In this document: positions 13,964-19,794 of the stretch, piece by piece
Layout of the letters: every line of letters starts with the position of its first letter
How positions within the stretch are numbered: position 1 is the stretch's first letter
Assembly: GCA_016867135.1 (NCBI GenBank)
Contig: VGKH01000011.1
Span: 1 to 35,140, forward strand
Length of the DNA: 35,140 bases
Origin: Candidatus Omnitrophota bacterium
GTDB taxonomy: Bacteria > Omnitrophota > Gorgyraeia > VGKH01
Reading direction: 5' to 3'
Notes under the pieces: generated by a model
What the model saw: only the letters and a program-made list of their open reading frames with translations
Database searches by the model: none
Told to the model about the DNA's origin: nothing
Position numbers and translations under genes: made by a program

Positions 13964-15028
13964 TTAGATTTCAATCAAGGAATTATATCCGCCGAAATTA
14001 TTTTCTTCTTTGTTGGGATTGGAAGGATCTTCCTGCCATTCTCCGTCAACGACAAATTTATAATGATATGTTCCCGGCCGCAGCGTTAACCTTTTGACCC
14101 AAGAACCGCCGTTGTTTCGGGATAATTTATTTTCTTCCGAAGCCTTCCAATTGTTGAAGTCGCCGACTATGTATACCTCTTGTGCGTTGGGATTTTGCAG
14201 AGAGAAAGTGATCTCGCCAAGTTGTTTTACCTTTTCCTTGACCATTTGGCGCATTATATTATCAAGGGAAGCTTCTTTTCTGTACATTATCTCGCTGGCA
14301 AGATAAAAATAGTCTTTTGAGCCGCGGCTATATTTTGCGTAGGTAACTGCTGATTGGCCGCTAAGGCTAGCCTCTTTTAATTTAACATTTGTATGGATAA
14401 TGGTTTTAAAAAGATTGGCTGAATATTTTTCTTTGATCGCATTGAGGATCTGGAAAGAATGCCTGAGGCGAGAATCAAACATGGTTATAAGCAGCCTATA
14501 TTTAACCGGATGGTTTAGGCGCGTAGAGATCAGATCAATGATTTCTAATAGCCTATCAACCCCTATCAGAGAGAATCTGCTGGGCTCAACGGGGATTATG
14601 ACCTCTTGGGCGGCTCTTATGGCGTTAACCGTCAAAATGCCCAGGTTGGGAGGGCAATCAATCAATATGTAGTCGTAATCACTCTCTATTTCTTTTATCG
14701 CTTCAAATAATTTTAGCTCCCTTCCAATTTCATCGGATAGCTCTTGTTCCAAGGTGCCTAGCAAAATATTCGCCGGGGCAACGTCAAAGTTTGCTTCCAC
14801 ATTTACGATTATGTCTTTAAGGGTTAATTTTTCGCTCGTATAGGTAGAAAGGACATTATAAATGCTGTTTTGCGATTCTATGTTGAGTCCTAAAGTAGCA
14901 TGAGACTGAGGGTCTAAATCGATCAAGAGCACTCTTTTTGAATTTACTGCCACGGCGCTCGCAAGATTTACTGCCGTTGTTGTTTTGCCGCAACCACCTT
15001 TTTGATTAGCAATAGCAATTACTGACAT
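13964..15028 (-). CDS. ParA-family ATPase fused to a C-terminal CBM48 glycogen-binding domain
   Basis: 354 residues. The N-terminal 255 or so are a ParA/Soj ATPase: deviant Walker A KGGCGKTTT (K10 signature Lys, K15), VLLIDLDPQSHATLGL, Walker B YILIDCPPNLG and VPVEPS-like switch region. Residues 272-354 are a clear AMPK1/CBM48 (isoamylase-N-like) module: VYIVGDFNNW, then GTYHYKFVVDGEWQEDP and a closing GGYNSLIEI. CBM48 binds alpha-glucans. No ParB or parS was seen nearby, so chromosome partition is less likely than positioning of some cargo. The ATG follows AAAGGGGG. Between it and the 198-aa gene lies the GIY-YIG cassette. Confidence 0.9.
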   Translation of the reverse strand: MSVIAIANQKGGCGKTTTAVNLASAVAVNSKRVLLIDLDPQSHATLGLNIESQNSIYNVLSTYTSEKLTLKDIIVNVEANFDVAPANILLGTLEQELSDEIGRELKLFEAIKEIESDYDYILIDCPPNLGILTVNAIRAAQEVIIPVEPSRFSLIGVDRLLEIIDLISTRLNHPVKYRLLITMFDSRLRHSFQILNAIKEKYSANLFKTIIHTNVKLKEASLSGQSAVTYAKYSRGSKDYFYLASEIMYRKEASLDNIMRQMVKEKVKQLGEITFSLQNPNAQEVYIVGDFNNWKASEENKLSRNNGGSWVKRLTLRPGTYHYKFVVDGEWQEDPSNPNKEENNFGGYNSLIEI

Positions 15029-15120
15029 TAATTGCCCCCTTTCAATGAGACCACGATTTACGCCTGCCTGACGGCAGGCAGGGAAGTGTTAGCGACGTAA
15101 ATCGTATGGTCGAATTGAAC

Positions 15121-15137
15121 CCCCCACACCAATTATT
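15121..15137 (+). repeat. Inverted repeat, left, cassette A
   Basis: CCCCCACACCAATTATT; its perfect inverse is at 15398-15414. Just outside, GAATTGAAC on the left resembles the inverse of TCAAATTC on the right, so the similarity extends to about 25 bp imperfectly. Confidence 0.85.
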
Positions 15138-15388
15138 TTAGACTTTCAGCGATGCGTCTTTTTAATTGAGAGTAGGCTCTCGACCTTAATTTTAAGTTTT
15201 GCTCTCTTTTGCGAGCATCTTTTTCAGACTTATAACCTTCGCAGTAGACTAAATCAAATGGCTTCCTTAATTTGGTAGATATGACCAAGCCATTGTTATG
15301 TTCTTTGACTCTACGCTCTAAGTTATTGGTAAAACCTATATATAACTCTTTGTCTTTTTTTGCTTTTCAGTAGATAAACATAAAACAT
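15133..15388 (-). pseudogene. GIY-YIG endonuclease, frameshifted
   Basis: Start ATG 15386-15388 gives MFYVYLLKS; after a run of seven A's (T's at 15355-15361 on +) the frame must shift by one base to continue KDKELYIGFTNNLERRVKEHNNG and on to the TAA at 15133-15135. Joined, it is an 85-residue single-domain GIY-YIG (UvrC N-domain/YhbQ-like) nuclease with both Tyr motifs (YVYLL, LYIGFT), the catalytic Arg in LERRVKEH and the Glu in KREQNLK. One extra base in the homopolymer explains the break; it may be a true pseudogene, slippage-expressed, or a sequencing error. Codon use does not stand out. Confidence 0.8.
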
Positions 15389-15397
15389 GTTCGCCCT

Positions 15398-15414
15398 AAT
15401 AATTGGTGTGGGGG
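15398..15414 (-). repeat. Inverted repeat, right, cassette A
   Basis: AATAATTGGTGTGGGGG, the exact reverse complement of 15121-15137. Without the intervening gene the two repeats would form a terminator-like hairpin whose outer 12 bp equal those of the porin terminator at 16187-16215. Confidence 0.85.
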
Positions 15415-15444
15415 TCAAATTCAGCCAACAAACTTACGTTCGTT

Positions 15445-16041
15445 TCACTCCGTAAGTTTGGGCTTTATTTGACCTTTAGCATAAAAATGAACATCGTCAA
15501 TTAAAACAGAGCCTTTGGTTTCATCCGTATTCCATGCTTCTATGATAAAAGATAACTTGTTAATATTAGTCCAATCAGAAATTTCCTTGAATTCTTTTAG
15601 AGGGATAGTTATTTTTTGCCATTTAGCCTCTAACGTATCAAGATAGTATACAGATTTCTCTTTCTTTTTGTTTTCAAGAGAAACTTTTAAAATTCGCGGC
15701 GAGAGACGGCTTCTGCCCCGCACATAAAAAACCAAAGAGTCGTAATTTTCCACGTTTACATTTTGCAGATGTAAAGAGAAATTCTCTACTTGAGGAGCGT
15801 TATCTTTGAAATTATAGACAACTCTTAAAGGATAATAATTTAATGCCAAAGTCAAGGACTGTTCTTGTTTTTGAATGTCTTTGGTATTTTTAGCGCTAAT
15901 AAAATAGAAAGAAGGCAAAAGTGTTATTGCTATTAGGTTTGCAAATAGGATAACCTTCATGAAGTTGTACTTCTTTTTCTTTTTGGTTTTTTTACCCAGA
16001 TAGACTTGGGCTAGATGTTCGTAAATCTCTTCTCTTGTCAT
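15445..16041 (-). CDS. Membrane-anchored jelly-roll (CBM11-like) protein
   Basis: 198 residues. A Lys-rich stretch (KKTKKKKKY, 17-25) precedes one membrane span (about 28-50), so the C-terminal part is periplasmic. That part (about 62-190) is a beta-sandwich similar to CBM11/CIA30-type carbohydrate-binding domains: LVFYVRGRS, WQKITIPLKEFKEIS and a closing GSVLIDDVHFYA. It probably binds sugars or proteins at the envelope; no catalytic motif. The last codons and TGA (15445-15447) lie inside the right hairpin of cassette A, so the C-terminal KPKLTE may have been created by the insertion. It is transcribed from 16106-16135. Confidence 0.7.
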   Translation of the reverse strand: MTREEIYEHLAQVYLGKKTKKKKKYNFMKVILFANLIAITLLPSFYFISAKNTKDIQKQEQSLTLALNYYPLRVVYNFKDNAPQVENFSLHLQNVNVENYDSLVFYVRGRSRLSPRILKVSLENKKKEKSVYYLDTLEAKWQKITIPLKEFKEISDWTNINKLSFIIEAWNTDETKGSVLIDDVHFYAKGQIKPKLTE

Positions 16042-16105
16042 TTGCTTAATATTTTATCCGATTAGGATTGATTTTGTCGGCCTTCGAAAACTAGGCGCGA
16101 TATAA

Positions 16106-16135
16106 ATATTAACATGTTGTCGCCGAATATGTCAA
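16106..16135 (-). promoter_or_regulatory. Promoter of the jelly-roll protein gene
   Basis: Minus strand TTGACA (16130-16135), 18 nt, TAATAT (16106-16111). The leader is about 58 nt and has no strong ribosome-binding site. Confidence 0.65.
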
Positions 16136-16181
16136 ATATAAAAACTAATTTTTTCTTTCTAGGTAAGATACCGCGTTTAAT

Positions 16182-16215
16182 AAAAACCCCCACACCAAAA
16201 TCTTTGGTGTGGGGG
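16182..16215 (-). terminator. Rho-independent terminator of the porin gene
   Basis: Perfect 13-bp stem CCCCCACACCAAA / TTTGGTGTGGGGG (16187-16215) with a 3-nt loop, followed on the minus strand by TTTTTATT. It lies 17 nt past the porin stop. Confidence 0.92.
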
Positions 16216-16232
16216 TAATTTACTACATCGTC

Positions 16233-17681
16233 TTAGAAACTAACTGCACAGGTTCCGATTAACTGAGTTGCAACTTCGTGGTTATGATCCTGATCAAAAG
16301 CAGCGCCAGGAATAAATGCGCCATAAGTTAGACCGAATTGCACATCTTCAGTATAATCATAAACCGCAGATAGGTCAAACTCGCGTCCTAGATGCTGGTT
16401 ATCACCAGTCATAACTGGAGTCCGGCTATTTCCATCTATGCCGTATATCGTTAGAACGCTGACTCCATGTGTGCCAGGAGGTTCGACTGCTAGATAAACA
16501 TCGGTGTATTCTAATTTCACACTTAAGTCTTCCATTGGAACTGCGGAAGCGTTGAAACCAAATGCTCTGGTGTTGGTGGCATCAAACAAAACGTTGTAGA
16601 TCTTTCCAGTGCCTTGGTTTTCGTAAAGCTGATCCCATGCCCTATATTCGCCTCTGCCATCAGTTCCATCTGCAGGGTTTTTGTCTCCAGAATAGTAGGA
16701 CATATGAGCGCCGATGGACGGTGAGTATTTCTTCAGCTTTTCAAATGGTAACGCATAGCTTCCGGTTACCTGGTATGCCATAGCTTCGCGTGATCTTGAA
16801 GGTCCAGCAGCAGTTACTGCTTTTGAACCAGTTTGCCATGCCATTTCAGCTGTTACAATCATGTCTTTCATTGGAGCTGCTACTGCTCTAATACCAGGGC
16901 ACCAAAGAGTATCCGGAGTTGCATTTATAGAACCGGAAGTAGGTGTCTTGTCATTTCTGTAGAGTAAATATGTTTCTAACATCGTTCCCCATTTGTCGCC
17001 TAATGCATAGCTTGCTTTTGCGCCATAGAGATCAATATCATTTTTGTCTTCGAGCTGTGCGCCTGTCTTCTGATTTTCATCGATCTTGCTATAGAATGCT
17101 TCGATCATCAAAGGATCGTAATCCAAATTAACCTTTACTGCATCGAAAGCTTTGCGAAGACTGAGGTCTCTGTTGGCAATAGCTGCATAGCCAGCACCGT
17201 AGTTAGTTAAAGAGGTTCTGTTGGTATCCGAATCACCTAAAACAAAACCTGCGCCCCACATTAATTCCTGGCGACCAAGCGTAACTGAGACTGGAGAATC
17301 AAACATTTCCTTCATCGTTAAGGAAGCTAAATCAATATCAACTTCGTTGTCATCTTGTCCGTTTTCGCTTAAAGAAGCACCTCCGGCAACATCAACATTA
17401 GTAGAAGTTTGAACTTCTTTACCCCAATCTCTTTCATTTAAGAGCCTAACTGTTGCTGAAACATTTTCCGTAAGGTCGGTATCTATTCTTACGCGAGTTT
17501 GGGACATGATGACGTTAGATTCATCTTCGCCATCAGCATCTCCTAAGTCAAATCCGCTTCTTCCGATCGCGCTGACTTTTAGATCACCGCTTACTTTTAC
17601 ATTCTGTACTGCAGCGTGTGCGCTTACTGCTAAACCGAGCACAAACGCAACAGCAATTATAATTATTAAACGTTTACTCAT
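16233..17681 (-). CDS. Outer-membrane porin, alginate-export-like beta-barrel
   Basis: 482 residues. A Sec signal peptide (about 1-24, cleavage after SAHA) is followed by many amphipathic beta strands and a terminal Phe (GTCAVSF), the usual outer-membrane assembly signal. VKVSGDLKVSAIGRSGFDL, LGRQELMWGAGFVLGD and the later KASYALGDKWGTMLE resemble alginate-export/OprB-like porins. Substrate is unknown. Upstream are AAGGAGG, a 23-codon leader ORF and a promoter at 17850-17878; downstream is a perfect terminator, so it is a single-gene unit. Base composition is richer in GC than neighbours, consistent with a highly expressed gene. Confidence 0.85.
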   Translation of the reverse strand: MSKRLIIIIAVAFVLGLAVSAHAAVQNVKVSGDLKVSAIGRSGFDLGDADGEDESNVIMSQTRVRIDTDLTENVSATVRLLNERDWGKEVQTSTNVDVAGGASLSENGQDDNEVDIDLASLTMKEMFDSPVSVTLGRQELMWGAGFVLGDSDTNRTSLTNYGAGYAAIANRDLSLRKAFDAVKVNLDYDPLMIEAFYSKIDENQKTGAQLEDKNDIDLYGAKASYALGDKWGTMLETYLLYRNDKTPTSGSINATPDTLWCPGIRAVAAPMKDMIVTAEMAWQTGSKAVTAAGPSRSREAMAYQVTGSYALPFEKLKKYSPSIGAHMSYYSGDKNPADGTDGRGEYRAWDQLYENQGTGKIYNVLFDATNTRAFGFNASAVPMEDLSVKLEYTDVYLAVEPPGTHGVSVLTIYGIDGNSRTPVMTGDNQHLGREFDLSAVYDYTEDVQFGLTYGAFIPGAAFDQDHNHEVATQLIGTCAVSF

Positions 17682-17714
17682 TTTGTTTTTTACCTCCTTA
17701 AAAAAAGTTTTATA

Positions 17715-17786
17715 TCATGAAACTAGGTAATTTTGCCTAGAAATATAATCTATGTCTATACACCAGATTTTCGATAACTTCGGCAT
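17715..17786 (-). CDS. Leader ORF upstream of the porin (23 codons)
   Basis: ATG 17784-17786 follows AAAGGAGGG by 11 nt and reads MPKLSKIWCIDIDYISRQNY then LVS, with TGA at 17715-17717. A CTAGG/CCTAG hairpin overlaps its last codons. It lies in the long 5' leader, 33 nt before the porin start. Real translation would give coupling or a leader-peptide control. It could also be chance. Confidence 0.35.
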   Translation of the reverse strand: MPKLSKIWCIDIDYISRQNYLVS

Positions 17787-17849
17787 TTAATTTTTAACCC
17801 TCCTTTCCCGCCAAGATTAAAGTCATCACTGGTTGTATAAGTTACATAT

Positions 17850-17878
17850 TTTTTATCATAAACAAGCGGCATTGTCAA
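17850..17878 (-). promoter_or_regulatory. Promoter of the porin gene
   Basis: Minus strand TTGACA (17873-17878), 17 nt, TAAAAA (17850-17855). The -35 box is perfect, the -10 weaker. The leader would be about 160 nt, unusually long, and holds the leader ORF. Confidence 0.55.
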
Positions 17879-17966
17879 GATTTTTTTTATAATATTTAAG
17901 CTGATATATCTTATGGTTTACCAAGGGATTACAGCTCTTGAGAAAGAGGCAGCTTAGTAAAGTCAT

Positions 17967-18179
17967 ACGGCTACGGTTACGATGCCCGTTTCGTCTATCG
18001 GTTACGTCTTGAGCCTAAAGAAACTTATGATAAATTTGTACTTCTTTTAGTTGTGAGGTCTTTTAACCCACTTTCACAACTCATAACCCGACTCATTACC
18101 CACAACACATTCTCACAACAAATAGTTACGTTACCGTCACCTTAACCGATACGGGTTTCGTTACCCTAACCTTAGCCGA
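17967..18179. repeat. Inverted-repeat element (GGTTACGATGCCCGTTTCGT type), copy 1
   Basis: The left arm (17967-18008) and right arm (18125-18179) are imperfect inverses of each other. The middle 115 nt hold several CACAAC/GTTGTG copies. The left arm is nearly the same as 19144-19183. The element ends just after the stop of the PHP gene. From the porin promoter to here (17879-17966) I see no gene. Confidence 0.65.
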
Positions 18180-18185
18180 AATTCT

Positions 18186-18827
18186 CTATGTGTTCAAAAA
18201 TATTTTTTGGAGATTTCGGTAGATTATTGCCAATTCTTTTGGGGAAAGACCGGCTTTTATACCGAGTTGTTTTAACGCTGCTGGAGTGGGAATATTTTCC
18301 GGAGAATGACTGTCAGTGTTTAGGATTAAATTTGCACCGTAAATCCTAGCCATTTTTATCACATGTGAATTTGTTTGGCGATGTCCTTTGCGCGCAGTTA
18401 CCTCTAAGAAAATATTTTTCTTTTTTGCTAGTAGAACTTCTTCTTTTGAGATTTTTCCCGGATGTGCGAGTATATCTATGTCTGAATTTAATGCGGCTTT
18501 ATTAGTTCCTTTTATAACTGGTTCCACAGGACTTTCACCGTGTGCGACGATAATTTTTATTCCGTGCTTCCGCGCATATTTTGCCAATTTGGAAAATTGC
18601 TCCAAAGGAACGTGGGTTAATTCTATCCCTGGCAAAACCTTAATTCTTTTCTTTGGCCAGTTTTTACAAAAAGTTTCTATTTCGCAAACGACTCTTTTGA
18701 TATTTGAAATATCAACGTGATCGGTGATTGCGATTGCTTTATAGCCTTTTTCTTCGTATCGCCTTGCCAATTCCGAAGGAAGCAAGCAGCCGTCGCTTAA
18801 TAATGAATGGGTATGAAAATCGTACAT
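18186..18827 (-). CDS. PHP-domain phosphoesterase (histidinol-phosphatase-like)
   Basis: 213 residues from ATG 18825-18827. The frame is open 15 codons further up, but that extension lies in a simple repeat, and MYDFHTHSLLSDG is the family's N-terminus. PHP metal motifs are visible: DFHTHS (4-9), ITDH (about 34-37), GIEL, VAHGES, DILAHPGK and LNTDSHS near the C-terminus. The size and motifs fit histidinol-phosphatase-like PHP proteins without a partner domain. The substrate is uncertain; no his genes are nearby. An AT-rich simple repeat occupies its upstream region, with no clear ribosome-binding site. Confidence 0.85.
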   Translation of the reverse strand: MYDFHTHSLLSDGCLLPSELARRYEEKGYKAIAITDHVDISNIKRVVCEIETFCKNWPKKRIKVLPGIELTHVPLEQFSKLAKYARKHGIKIIVAHGESPVEPVIKGTNKAALNSDIDILAHPGKISKEEVLLAKKKNIFLEVTARKGHRQTNSHVIKMARIYGANLILNTDSHSPENIPTPAALKQLGIKAGLSPKELAIIYRNLQKIFLNT

Positions 18828-18834
18828 AGTAAAC

Positions 18835-18950
18835 TTAAAAGTAAAAAGTAAAAAGTAAAAAGTACAACTCAAAAGTTAAAAGTTTTAAATTTTGAATTTT
18901 GCCTTGCACTTTTGCCTTTTTCCTTTTGCCTTTTTCCTTTTGACTTTTTT
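18835..18950. repeat. Simple-sequence tracts
   Basis: Tandem AAAAAGT units (about 18835-18864) and alternating TTTTGCC / TTTTTCC units (about 18899-18945) make this strongly repetitive. No gene is visible. Confidence 0.7.
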
Positions 18951-18954
18951 AGAA

Positions 18955-18979
18955 TGCCCCAGGGCGGAGTCGAATCCTT
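18955..18979 (-). other. tRNA 3'-end fragment
   Basis: The minus strand reads GGATTCGACTCCGCCC then TGGGGCA, a T-arm plus acceptor 3' strand. It matches the 3' end of the tRNA-Arg at 19052-19125 at 20 of 25 positions. No D-arm or anticodon arm accompanies it; the adjoining bases are palindromic repeats. It is a relic or a duplicated end, not a tRNA gene. Confidence 0.6.
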
Positions 18980-19022
18980 CGATTACACTCAGGATTCGAC
19001 CCTGAGCTTGTCGAAGGGTCGA
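18973..19022. repeat. Palindromic repeats between tRNA fragment and tRNA-Arg
   Basis: AATCCT (18973-18978) pairs with AGGATT (18990-18995), and TCGACCCT (18996-19003) pairs with AGGGTCGA (19015-19022). The TTCGAC/GAGCTTGTCGAAGGGTCG type of sequence is a widespread bacterial intergenic repeat. Confidence 0.6.
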
Positions 19023-19051
19023 TCACCGACGCCCCGACAATTTTATTAATG

Positions 19052-19125
19052 TGCCCCTGGGAGGAGTCGAACCCCCGACACGAGGTTTAGGAAACCTCTG
19101 CTCTATCCAGCTGAGCTACAGGGGC
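19052..19125 (-). tRNA. tRNA-Arg (anticodon CCU)
   Basis: A full cloverleaf folds on the minus strand. The acceptor stem GCCCCTG (19119-19125) pairs with CAGGGGC (19053-19059). The D-arm is GCTC/GAGC, the anticodon stem GAGGT/ACCTC around the loop TTCCTAA (anticodon CCT), and the T-arm GGGGG/CCTCC with one G-T pair around TTCGACT. The discriminator base is A and CCA is not encoded. It decodes AGG. Confidence 0.95.
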
Positions 19126-19138
19126 AATGTTTAAAGCG

Positions 19139-19251
19139 TCTTTCGGTTATGGTTACGATGCCCGTTTCGTCTGTCGGTCACGTTAAGCGTCTTTATATTT
19201 TCTACCGTAACCCTTGCCGTTACCGATACGGGCTTCGTTACCCTTACCGGA
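19139..19251. repeat. Inverted-repeat element (GGTTACGATGCCCGTTTCGT type), copy 2
   Basis: Arms at about 19144-19183 and 19204-19250 are imperfect inverses, GC-richer than the surroundings. The left arm repeats 17972-18006 nearly exactly. It lies between the tRNA and the end of apt, at the 3' end of a gene like copy 1. Confidence 0.65.
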
Positions 19252-19257
19252 ATACGA

Positions 19258-19794
19258 CTACTTCTCTGTTTCCTTAAATTTAACTATCGAGAGCAGCGGA
19301 TATTCTTTAAGTTTATCCTTGCCTTTTAAGTCTTTTAATTCAATCAAAAAAGCAATGCCGATAATCTGGCCTTTTAATTTTTGAATGAGTTCCGTTACTG
19401 CTTTGACCGTGCCTCCGGTAGCCAATAAATCATCAATGATTAAAACACGAGCGCCTTCCGATATGGCGTCTTCATGCATCTCTAAAGTGTCGGTTCCGTA
19501 CTCTAGCGCGTAAGTCGCGCTTATAGTCTTGGAAGGCAGCTTCCCTTTTTTTCTTACTGGAACAAAACCGGCTTTTAATTTATAAGCTACGGCAGCGCCA
19601 AAAATGAATCCCCTGGATTCAACAGCGACAACTGTGTCGATATTTTGTTTACGATAATTTTTGGCTAAAAGATCAATTGCTTTTTTAAAAGCATCTTTGT
19701 CTTTTAGTAAGGTTGTGATATCCCTAAAAAGAATTCCCGCTTTAGGAAAGTCAGGGATGCTGCGGATAGAATTTTTTAAATCAGATTTTTTCAT
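19258..19794 (-). CDS. apt: Adenine phosphoribosyltransferase
   Basis: 178 residues with the APT pattern: IRSIPDFPKAGILFRDITTLL at the N-terminus, VVAVESRGFIFGAAVAYKL, the flexible loop KLPSKTISATYALEYGTDTLEMH, and the PRPP-binding VLIIDDLLATGGT (about 116-128). It converts adenine and PRPP to AMP in purine salvage. The first 14 bases overlap the upstream LacI-type sensor gene, so the two are co-translated; that sensor may respond to a purine or nucleoside. Confidence 0.95.
   Translation of the reverse strand: MKKSDLKNSIRSIPDFPKAGILFRDITTLLKDKDAFKKAIDLLAKNYRKQNIDTVVAVESRGFIFGAAVAYKLKAGFVPVRKKGKLPSKTISATYALEYGTDTLEMHEDAISEGARVLIIDDLLATGGTVKAVTELIQKLKGQIIGIAFLIELKDLKGKDKLKEYPLLSIVKFKETEK

Larger units (their letters stand above)
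15049..15474 (-). mobile_element. GIY-YIG palindromic cassette A
   Basis: A broken GIY-YIG gene sits between perfect 17-bp inverted repeats (15121-15137 and 15398-15414), each bordered by a larger hairpin. Left hairpin: GACCACGATTTACG (15049-15062) pairs with CGTAAATCG-TA-TGGTC (15096-15111), with a CCTGCC/GGCAGG stem inside. Right hairpin: GGTCAAAT (15413-15420) pairs with ATTTGACC (15467-15474), with AAACTTACG/CGTAAGTTT inside. The left hairpin lies immediately before the ribosome-binding site of the ParA gene; the right one includes the last codons and stop of the 198-aa gene. The same plan occurs in cassette B. Confidence 0.6.

Noticed and set aside
15355-15361. Programmed frameshift site in the cassette A nuclease
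   Set aside because: The needed shift is +1 (or -2), whereas an A7 run favours -1 slippage of the ribosome. No stimulatory structure was evident. A simple indel is more likely, though transcriptional slippage is not excluded.
18828-18872. Upstream extension of the PHP protein by 15 residues
   Set aside because: The extension is encoded by a simple AAAAAGT repeat and precedes the standard MYDFHTHS start, so it is unlikely to be translated.
18949-19052. A second complete tRNA next to tRNA-Arg
   Set aside because: Only the T-arm and acceptor 3' strand are present. The 5' acceptor, D-arm and anticodon arm cannot be found.
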